Source: Siniperca chuatsi
Lineage: Eukaryota > Chordata > Actinopteri > Centrarchiformes > Sinipercidae
Reading direction: 5' to 3'
NCBI RefSeq assembly: GCF_020085105.1
Contig: NC_058051.1
Location: forward strand, 1,042,001-1,106,000
DNA length: 64,000 bases
This document shows positions 54,561-64,000 of this stretch, piece after piece (position 1 is the first letter of the stretch; every line of letters starts with the position of its first letter). The translations under genes and the position numbers were made by a program. The notes under the pieces are model-generated. The model had not been told where the DNA came from and searched no databases. It was given only the letters and a program-made list of their open reading frames with translations.

Positions 54561-55818
54561 TTGACAATTTAAAATAATTTGATTATTTGACTGGGTAAAT
54601 ATCACATTCACATATGCAAGTGGTCAACAGACCTTCTTTCAATATATTTCCAGTTGATTTTATCAACCTTTTTGTGAAAGTTCATGACATGATGGATTTA
54701 GCATAGATACAATCCAGTGTTCACGTGTTAGTGAGATTCTTCCTGATGTTCACAGTAAACACATCTATTTCCATATTATAAAATGTGAAATGCATATTTT
54801 AAATAACAAATCAAAATGATTCTAAATATATAAACTTGCCAGTAAATGTTTTATGGAAATGTTTCATTTTTATGTCGAGTTATGCTAGTTGTCTTTTTTG
54901 GAAATACAGCAACAATTAAACATGTAATTAGTTTACACACAAACACTCTGTGGGACCTCCACAGATGAGGATCACTTATAATGGCTTCTATGTCCTTCTT
55001 GAACTCATTTAACATTACAATAACATGGACATGAATATAAAGATACACGCTTGACTCACGCTTGAAATATCAGGCTGAGCCCTTCACAAAAATTCACAAT
55101 AGTAACATAAGGAAATAAATCAATACAATGACATGAATCTTTACAAAAAGCACATCGTGACAAGGGCCGTGTCCGAAATCACTCCCTCGTTAACTCATTC
55201 ATTATTCCCTGTATAATAGACAGTCAGCAGTTAACTGTATAGTGAGCAGTGAATTGAGATTTTAGACAATCATGAATCTCATCATTTAGCATTATCAATA
55301 CACTGTGTGGGATTATTAGCAGAAAGTAGCCATGCACACTACTTTTTCATTCCACTGTGGTACTTTTGAGTGCACTTGACTTTAGAGAGCGGAAATTTCA
55401 CACTTACAACATTTGGGTCCAATCCCTCATTTTCCCTATTGCCCTGTTTGATTCTTTAGACTTTGCTAAAGGTTACTTTTAGCATATTTATACAAAGCTT
55501 ATAAGAATTTCTTGACTCTTCCTAAGTCAAAGATGGATCATTCTGATGATCATTTATTAGAAGTTTTATACATACTGGCTCAGATATATTGACGAGGGTT
55601 GGAATATTGTTATTGTTTACAGAATGAAACCCCATTCTGCAAACACTAGGCCTTTATTTTTCATTGACTTTGTAGCAAGTAATGACGGTAGACTGAGACC
55701 TCGTATTGCAGTGCAATCAACCAATCAGTTTTATTTACAAAAAGTAACAAAGTAAAACTAAACAGACATACGTTATCAAAGACCAGGAAAAAAAGGAACA
55801 CGAACAATGAATATGGAA
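54561..55818. other. Intergenic region 3' of the HIPK-like gene
   Basis: AT-rich, no gene recognised. It contains the likely 3' UTR of the kinase gene at its right end. Confidence 0.5.
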
Positions 55819-58708
55819 TCAGTCCTCCACAGCGGGACACCAACAGCAACAAAAGTTAGCCGTGATTTGACTGAAGAATCTGCGGATCCTCTTAAGCATG
55901 TATTTAGTACGACCAGAGATGGCCGTGGCTGCAGCCGGGACGTCTGTTGGTTTAGCTCCGTCAGTAGACCAGGCAGCTGGATCTTCGTCATAGGAGAGAG
56001 AAAGTAGTCCTCCATCAGATGTCACAGGAGCTGGTGCATCTTCATAGGAGTCTTTGGCTTGAGCTGCTTTAGAAAACCAGGCAGCTGGATCTTCGTCATA
56101 GGAGCAAGTGACTGGAACTCCGTCAGATGACCCTGTGGTGGGACCATCGTCATAGGAAACAGTGGCTTTGGTTTCATCAAATGACCTGGTGGCTGGAGCA
56201 TCGTCACTGGACCCCGAGGGCAGGTAGGCTGACTCTTGGACAGGTTTGCAAACTGCAGAGGTGTTCATCCTGTCTGCTGAGTCCTCCATTGAGCAGACGC
56301 TCATCATAGCTTGAGAGGTGGTGAGACTGGATGAAGTATGACAATCAATTAGTGTCAATCAAGTCAGTCAATAGAGTCATCAGTCCATCCAAACGCTTGT
56401 GTCATCTACTACCAGTGTGAACAGACGCACGGTCACTTACTAGGCTCTGCTGTCAGGGTGCTCGGTCAGGTGGGACATTGTGACGAGCGGGTGCTGCAGA
56501 GCTTGATGGGGAGAGATTCTCTGATCCCCGTCCAGATGCAGCAGCTGTTTCATGAGGTCCACAAAAGCCCTCCTGTCCTCAAATTCAGCAGCTTCCCCTT
56601 TTGGATAAATCTGGATATGGAAATGGATTCAGGTCAGACAGATGAATAACTGGTACTGATCCAGTCTTTACAACACCACAGAGAGCACCTACATTAACCA
56701 GGTCATCCAGAGAGCCGGGCAGGTCAATTAAGCTGTTCCGCTCTTCTGGTTTCACACTGTTGGCAGCTGTATATTCTTCAGGCGTCTAAAGGAACAAAAT
56801 ATATATGAGAACCATTTTAAAGGAGTTCAAGTAAAATGACTTAAGCAACTCAGACAAAGAAGAACATGGTTACTCTACCATCAGCCTCCATGTTGGACCG
56901 TCAGCAGACTCCTCCTCACTGAAAAAGTACCGGGTATATTTCCCAGCACGGAGCAGGTGGTCCTCCGGCCGACCCAGAACCTCAACCATGCACTTCATCT
57001 GCAGACAAAATATACAGAATCCTGTCAGCTGACATGCTGCATCAAGTCTCCACTTGATTCTGGACATTTGTCTGAGGGAGCTGACCTACCATCTGATAGT
57101 CACAGTCGACAGGGAAGAGGTTTTCAGCGAGGTAGAGGAAAGCCAGGATGCAGCCGACTCCCCACACATCTATAGCCTCGGTGAAGGGCAGGCCAAGGGC
57201 AACTTCTGGAGCCCTGAGGAGGAAAGACAAGAGCCAAAGATAAGAATCTGTTGGCAAGCTTTGAGGACCAAGAGAACAACGTGGACGTTTAGAAGAATGA
57301 CACAATCTCTGCTAGATTAACAGATGAGCCATGCAGGATTAACCCACCTGTATCCGGCCGGCTGAAGCTCCATCCCAGGCTGGACTTTGGAGGCTGGAAT
57401 AGCTTCGCCGAAGTCTATTAATTTTACTCTGAGGGGCTGGTCCTGCTTGTTGACAAACATAATGTTGTCCGGTTTGATATCGGTATGCAGGATACCGAGA
57501 CCCTTCAGGGCGTCTAAGGCCACCAACAGCTGCAGCGACAAAACAAGTAAGGAAGACAAGTTTGGGATTTAGTTTTCCACGTGTAAGGCTTTGGGTTAGG
57601 GTTTTCTTCATTGATGAGTAGTAAATATGTAGAACAATAGATAATTGGTTCCATATTACAATAATACAGACCTGCTTTGCGACCGGCCGGATCTCGTTCA
57701 GGGACAGTGGTTTCCAGTCTCGTTCTTGGAGCAGCTCATAGAGACTCCTGTCCAGCATCTCGAATGCTAGACAGGTCAGTCCCATATGTTCAAACCGCTC
57801 GAAGAACTTCACCACGTTAGTGTGGTCTGGATTCAGCACACTGATGACCTCTAACATGGACACCTGGGGGGAAAAGAGGAGACATGACAACAGTTCATAG
57901 TACATACACTGATGGAGCAGACAAAATCTAAGCAAGGGAATAAGGTGTGTCTAAGACTCAAAAAGAGTCCAAAAATCTACCTCTTTCTCAGTGTCCTGGA
58001 TAAAATCAATGTCATTCTTGAGGATCTTAACAGCCACTGTCTCTTTTGTTGCCAGATTTTGGCACTTGGCCACTTTACCAAAGCAGCCTTCACCAACAAA
58101 CTCCAGAACGGAGTAACCAGGAGAGCTGCCGAGCAGAGTTTGACCTGCCTGAACCTCAGGTGCTGTCAGTGTGACTGTGGGGAGAATCGGTTAACATGGA
58201 GGGAAAAAGTCGGTGTATTCAGTCTGTGAGGGTCATTCGATCAACACAACATGAAAACAAACACACAGCTGAAACCATGGGTCGTGTCCTCGCGTTCCAG
58301 TGTTTGCTTGTCATTTTAAGACCATGTGAAGAAGAAAAATGTATCAAAAACTGATGATTTTCTGACCTTTTCAATAAATGTATTTATTTATATAGGAATA
58401 CATAGGAAAACGTGGTTTGACAAGAGAATGATGATGGTTAAGATAAAATAACTGTCCAAATCAACATTGGCCTCGAGTAACAAACACTGGTATGGTATAT
58501 TCTTATCAGGATTTTCCAAGAACGATCCTTTCTTGTGCAGAAAGCTTGTCCAGAATGTGACACAGAGCTTTAGGCTTGTTGGTTGGGAACACATTGGTGT
58601 CCACAGGGCGTTTTCATAGCAGATACATTCAGCATCATGTAAAATTTTGTCTGTATGTTGAGTCTTACCTGATGCACCAGAGGCATCTGCATTTGGCCAC
58701 GATGACAT
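55819..58708 (-). CDS. HIPK-like dual-specificity protein kinase, short form (540 residues)
   Basis: Nine exons with canonical sites and continuous phase: 58708-58669, 58174-57981, 57863-57672, 57529-57348, 57213-57090, 56998-56879, 56785-56693, 56610-56441, 56326-55819. The kinase domain fills exons 2-8: glycine loop GEGCFGKV, VAVK lysine, catalytic loop HTDIKPDN, DFGEA, then GYRAPEVALGLPFTEAIDVW, YPKGEAAEFEDRRAFVDLMK and HPLVTMSHLTEHPDS. These are hallmarks of homeodomain-interacting protein kinases (HADLKPEN, RAPEIILGLPF, HPFVTMTHL). HIPK1-3 exceed 1,000 residues; this one lacks their long C-terminus. Its own tail has Asp/Ser/Pro-rich imperfect repeats (SYDEDPAAW appears twice as a core), a basic segment (KRIRRFFSQI) and a CCCWC cluster that could be palmitoylated. 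The HIPK activation-loop tyrosine position is Glu here. It probably belongs to the expanded fish HIPK-like group; the substrate is unknown. Confidence 0.9.
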
Positions 58709-61485
58709 TTTTCTTTGCCAGATCTTCTCAGTTTAGTATTTCCAAGGTAGAGAATGAACCTTCAAGCTTGAATCTTTTCAAATTCAGAACGTACGACTGT
58801 CTCCTTCAAACGTGTGTTTCTCTCTCTCGGTGCTGATGGTGAAATGACCACAATCCACCAAACATCTGCTTCTCCACCTCTGCCTCTCATGACATCAGTG
58901 ACATCATAATATCATGTAGAACTCACCGTTGTATTCTGTTCTACTCTTTTCAGAACTCACTGACACACGAGTTCAAATACAGCAGCAACATCCTGAAAAA
59001 CACATTTTTATTCAAACAACCTCCTAAATGTACGAGTTCTGCTCCTGACAGTGTGAAGGAAAATGTTTCCCGGCACTTCGGTAGTTTTTACAGACTATTT
59101 AGAGACGATTCATGCAGTCAAAACAGCACAGACACCAGAACTGTGTGTGTGTGTGTGATGAATGAAAAAGAAAGTTATCAACACACATTTTTAAACATTT
59201 GCCATTGCGATATTTTCAATTAGTCTATCATGTCAAGCCCCTATAATATCATTCCTAGGCACAAATTGGAAATTCAAGACGCTGGGAACAGAAGTGTAGG
59301 AAAAACAAACTAATCTGAATTCAAGGTCCATTTACTTGATTTTTCAGGGGTTTCAACCACATCTAGCAGTCGTCTTCTTTTAACCAATTAAAATATTCAA
59401 ATGGATGCGATCTCTAATAGTAACCACTGCTGATCCTAAGTATTTACAGCATCACAAACCACAAAACTCATTTATAGTTCAGCAGTGTTTTACAGCCTGC
59501 AATCTCTTTCTGTCCACTGAGTGGAGATCATTCTGCAGCTAACAACATCCTCAGCTTTCCTCTCTCGCCTCCCTAAAGACACTGGTTCAAACAGAAATGT
59601 TTCATATTTTCAAATTAATACTCTTTTCAGGCTGTAATTGAACATATTACACAGCCAACTGCCTTGCTGTTAATGATGAGGAGAGAGAAGAGGAGGAGCA
59701 GCAGACATCCATCATCACAGTGTTTCTAATAGACATGATTGAGCTCGGGGGTTAGTGCTAACCTGGCAGCATCTGCTTCCACTGTCAGCCATGTTCTCCA
59801 AGGAGGAGAAAACCTGATTATCCAAAAAGACAGAAGTGTAAGTGAACTGGCTGGTTGTCAACAGGAGAGAGAATGTGCCGAGTGTGTTGGGACTAAATGT
59901 TTGGATGTAAACACTTTTGAGTGCTGGGAGTTGGTCTGGGCCATCAGAAAGCTCTAGCAAGTCATTAATATGTTGAGTTGTGCCGCTAATGCTCCATTAA
60001 AGAGCATCTGTCTGGTTTCAGCAGTGTCTGCAGGGTGTGCTGACTACACATACTTGATTGACTTTAGCAAAACCAAATTCACACAGTTTCACAGTTAACT
60101 TCTGTTGTTCGCTGAGCAGCGTCTCTGCAGTAGTTTAGGACACGATGGTTTGCTTAATGGCAACGCAGTGTAGCTTTTGAATAGTTTGACCGTTTTGGAC
60201 AAGTTTTTGACGCTGGTCTTGGAGGCCCTGGTGTCCATACATCATCGCAGAGTGCCCGGCTCCAGTAGCAACTGGTCTAGCCACCAGGAATGCAAATTAA
60301 TTCAATGATACCAACATTCAAACGTCATTTAACCAACTCGCAAAAAAAAGAGCGTTGAATAAACACGCGTGGTTAGTGTGGCTCCGTCTGCTTCTTGAAA
60401 ATGCCCCCTGAAGCAATAGAGTGCAAGCATACAGTTGATGCGTGCTTCACTATAACTCTGTGGTCCACGTTCTCCCTTTCTAAAGGACTCGTGCGCTCTC
60501 CAGGCTCCACAGCTTCAACTACATTAACTAACAAGCACAGGCAGCTTAACCAATCAGAAGCCAGGGCTGACTGCAGTCATTCTGCTATTAAACTATGGAG
60601 CTGCTTATCCTTAGCAAATTAAATTCTGCAAAATATAAACTATTTTAAGTATTTCTCTACTGTATTAATGGCTCTAACACGCGTCACATGTGTGTCTGCG
60701 GTCTGAAAGGGGTGCAAGACTACTCGCCTGGTTAAACCTACCTGGTTGAGGTGCAGGTAAAGACTGTCTCTCTGTCAAGGCAGCCCAGAAGTACAAACAT
60801 CCACAGTTGTCTTGCGGTGGTTTTCATCAGCAGTGTTTTCTAGTAAATGGCTTGTATTTGTATGAATGAAGCTCACGCATCCTGCCAAGCTTAAAATTTG
60901 GCAAGTGATGAAGTTAAAAACCGATTTATAGACCTCAGCCCAGAGCTAAATGTGGCAGCACAGCTTATCTCACTGCTTTTCTCATTGTCAGGAGAAATTA
61001 AGACTTTTCATCCAGAAACGACTTCACAGTCGATCGCTTGACATCCACAACAACCAGTGGTCGGAACATGTCTGCTCACTTCCCATTATTTCCATATAAC
61101 ACACTTAGAGTGGCACTGTTTCAGAGCCATGCCACGTTTGAGGTTTATTTCCAGCCAGCCTGGGGAGGCAGCGTGGAGACAGAGACACATGGCGTCAGAG
61201 ACAGCAGCCTGTTGTAAAGCTGCTGTGTTATGGGAAGGTTAAAAGCCCATGATTATAGACCCGGCGTTTTCCTGACATCACCGTATATCACCAGAGAGAA
61301 GCACCAGCAAACGTCTGTAAACAAATGTGAGTGCGGTGCCAACTCTTACTCCACTGCCGCTTTGTGTGTTAACTGAACTGCCTGAAGACATTTGAAGAAA
61401 TGTGCTTTTATACAGGAACCTTCGGTACATCTGTCCCAACAAGTCCTCCAAACTATACAACTACATAGGTTGTTTGCAGTAGTGG
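58709..61485. other. Intergenic region upstream of the HIPK-like gene
   Basis: Holds the HIPK-like promoter and possibly 5'-UTR exons, none of which I can fix. A short (GT)n lies near 59,142-59,157. No other gene recognised. Confidence 0.5.
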
Positions 61486-61489
61486 AATG

Positions 61490-62030
61490 TAACGAAGTAC
61501 ATTTACTCAAGTACTTAAGTACAAATTCGAGGTACCTGTACTTTACTTGAGTATTTCCATTTTCTGCTACTTTATACTTCTACTCCACTACATTTACCTG
61601 ATAACATTAGTTACTAATTACTTTTCAGATTCAGGTTAATAATAGAAAATATATTCAACAAATAAAAAGTGATGTATATTTATATGTCAAGATAAGACTT
61701 TATTGATCCTCGGGGGAAAATTCACAAGCTATCCAGCAGTACATAAAGTAGTTCAAATTAGCTTTACCAGCTAACATTAAAGTGATGAACGCATTCATTC
61801 ATCGATAATATAATAAACATTATTCTGAAATGACCCATTATGCATGATGAGTCCTTTTACTTTTGGTACTTTAAGTATATTTTGATGCTCATACTTTTGT
61901 ACTTAAGTCAAATTTTGAATGCAGGACTTTTACTTGTAACAGAGTATTTCTACACTGTGGTGTCAGTACTTTACTTGAGTAAAAGTACTGACTTGTAGTA
62001 GTAGTACTTGAGTACTGTCATTGCCTTAAA
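61490..62030. mobile_element. hAT-like non-autonomous element
   Basis: Begins 'agtggaatgtaacgaagtac' and 'atttactcaagtactt' and ends 'gtactttacttgagtaaaag', a widespread teleost element with complementary 'acttgagta/tactcaagt' ends. A short segment 'gactttattgatcctcggg' inside it is a second common repeat word, perhaps a nested insertion. Confidence 0.65.
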
Positions 62031-63263
62031 AAATGACTTTTTTTAATGATTATTTTTGGCGCATTCTTTTCCTCCAGTGGATAGCTGACAGCAGAGACAC
62101 GACAGGAAATGAGGGCAGAAAGACGGGGAACATACAACATAGTTCACGCAGGTCACGGCTGGCGCCCCATCGTGAGTGCTCTCCGGTCTGCCGTCCCTGT
62201 TAGCAGGATCGCATTGTTTGTCAGTGCCCTCCACAATTCATGTGACTATTACAAAAATGATTCATACGAGCGTTTTCTGATCTGCCCCCCCCCACGGTTA
62301 AGGTGTGGTTGGGTTTACACAACTAAAACTACTTGGGTTGGTTACCATTATGGCACCGAAGCACGGCTGGATTCCCAACAGGGTCACTGCTCTCCGGGCC
62401 TGCGGGGCAGCACAGGCGGCTGAGGGTCGGACAAACCGTTAATGTGACAGTGAGCTGACGAGTACTGAGCTCATTTATTTTGAGATGACTATCTGTAAGT
62501 TTGGAAATCATTGAACAGATCTTCTTTTCCGTCACATGACCCAAGTCTGCTGATGGACACCTGAGCTTAACGGCAGACGAAGACAGTGAAGGTCGGAACC
62601 TCTTACAAGACACAACAGGACAGGACCTGTTATGTAATGAGGGTTTTAGGGAGGTGTACAAAGGTCTCCAGAGATATCTGCAGCCTGAGGCTGTTCGAGA
62701 TCTACAAATGATAGGTCTCGATGTCCAGCTCAGTCCTCTGCAGCTCCTTGTTAAGTGTGTTCACTTGTGCTTTGTGGAAGAGGCAGAGAGATGGAACTGG
62801 TCCGGTGTCCTGCCCACGGAGACACCTCGATCCACTTTACGATACCTTATTTAATGTTAATCTTCCATCAGTCAGAGTCAGACTCAGTTTTAATACCAGT
62901 TAATGAACAAAGATTATACGGTCTGTAAGACAACTACACCTGAAGTCTGTCCATGTTGATGTTCAACAATTTAGACACCCAAAAACAAAAAAACAAATAC
63001 TTGGACATTTCTCGCATTTTATTATCACCTGTTACAGTTTTAATTAGTTATATTTACACGTTTGGACTGATACAATCAAAAATGCAATTCTCAATCAATT
63101 ATGAATGAAAAGAGCCTAAAAGGTTGTGTTTATACTGAAGAAGCTACCGTATGTTGGCACAAAGATGGAAAACATTGCTTATGTGCTTATTGCACAGGTA
63201 TTACAAAGCATTAGTCCACCAGCAGAGTGTGTGTGTGTGTGTGTGGGATCAGGCTGTGTAGTC
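62031..63263. other. Unassigned region, including the likely 3' UTR of the RING-like gene
   Basis: No coding exon recognised. AATAAA on the minus strand at about 63018-63023 could be the poly(A) signal of the gene ending at 63264. Confidence 0.4.
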
Positions 63264-63332
63264 CTAGCTGTAGTTCCTCAGGTACACCAGTCTGTGAGGC
63301 TGGAACTTCTCCCGACACAGGGGGCACTCGGC
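63264..63332 (-). CDS. Terminal coding exon of a RING-finger-like gene (partial)
   Basis: After a good acceptor (TTCACTTCTCGCAG) the minus strand encodes 22 residues, [20 protein letters not shown] plus Tyr-Ser, then [11 protein letters not shown] is the typical last Cys-Cys pair of a C3HC4 RING domain. A RING placed at the extreme C-terminus occurs in several E3 ubiquitin ligases. I cannot name the gene. Its other exons would lie to the right of the window. Confidence 0.55.
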   Translation of the reverse strand, partial: AECPLCREKFQPHRLVYLRNYS

Positions 63333-64000
63333 CTGCGAGAAGTGAAACACACACACGTGTGACAGGTTGTTGGCTCATTCAAGCCCGTGGTAAAGGCAGT
63401 ACAGGGAGGAAGACTCTGTACAAGCACCCAAAACCTTTATTGGAACTAAACAGGCAACGTTGTGACCCTGCGGGGCTTTGCCTCATAATCCAGCATGTGG
63501 ATACTCAGTGTAGGGCCAGAGTCAGGGCCAGATGTGTGTGGTAATTCAAATAAACAAAATGGGGGTCTGGGGTTCGATGGCATTTTACTGAATCTGAATC
63601 CACTATTCAATCAGCTTATCTGAATCCTTTCAAATCAAATAGGTTTTCCTTTAAACTTGGCAAAAAAAACCTTAAGTTTCAAATAGCTAAAATTCAAAGA
63701 TCTGTTATGAATGAGATGAGCAGCAAAATATATGAAACGTTGATGAATGTATCTGACACAGCTGGAGCCAACTGGCTGACACACCTTATTTTTCACAAGC
63801 TTATTGATCGAAATAATGGAGGGGCTGATGCAGAACTATTAAGTGGATAAGCTTAGATGGTTGATATGATAAGCACAGTAGTTTTACTGGAACACACAGA
63901 GCACATTAACCGGACAGGTTTCATTTTACGGAGTTGGCTGAAAAACGACTAAATGTTTGTTACCAATCGGATACTTTTCAATATTCAACCTCTACAGACT
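63333..64000. other. Probable intron of the RING-like gene
   Basis: No further exon seen. The sequence is AT-rich towards the right edge. A short (GT)n lies just left of it, near 63,228-63,245. Confidence 0.35.

Overview
The window is nuclear DNA of a bony fish, most likely a percomorph teleost. This rests on vertebrate GT-AG multi-exon genes (renbp, a tmem272-like gene, a HIPK-like kinase) and on many fish-type repeats: L2-like LINE tails, an RTE-clade LINE, hAT-like and other terminal-inverted-repeat elements, and AT-rich 'cattataa' repeats. I saw no tRNA, rRNA or CRISPR array.

Layout. 0-4 kb: the 5' part of renbp (minus strand, running off the left edge). 4.7-5.5 kb: an L2-like LINE tail holding a minisatellite. 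9.07-13.44 kb: a complete four-exon tmem272-like gene (plus strand) with a heavily glycosylatable loop. 12,551-52,974: a head-to-tail segmental duplication of about 20.1-20.3 kb, unit A (12,551-32,684) and unit B (32,685-52,974), with a blunt junction that can be placed to the base. 55.8-58.7 kb: a nine-exon, 540-residue HIPK-like kinase (minus). 63.3 kb: a RING-like terminal exon (minus). The remainder is repeats and unassigned sequence.

The centrepiece of each duplicated unit is a giant gene on the minus strand whose coding region is one exon. In unit B it is an uninterrupted 3,112-codon frame. In unit A the same gene is broken by two frameshifts. The protein carries an unmistakable SecA-type ATPase core (P-loop GTGEGKS, DEVDS, KKWGDGLQQFVE, ATNLAGRGTDI, FGRTARKG). 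SecA is the motor of bacterial and plastid protein export and is not a normal animal protein. Here the core lies within a chimera: an N-myristoylation-type start (MGNxxS), a CxxC zinc-binding-like segment, a long Glu/Arg repeat, a second and degenerate copy of the SecA nucleotide-binding half, TPR-like helices, a glycine-rich hydrophobic segment, and a C-terminus with an OTU-like GKSCLFHAL motif and a His-rich block. A splice acceptor just upstream of the ATG, a downstream AATAAA and ISRE/IRF-like sites in a candidate upstream promoter suggest an ordinary host gene, possibly an immune effector. That function is inference.

Unit A also gained an RTE LINE with an 18-bp target-site duplication. 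Unit B carries only a truncated tmem272-like pseudogene and a greatly expanded polypurine/polypyrimidine coding repeat. Each unit has a perfect CTCF-type motif and a 15-bp-stem hairpin near its distal end.
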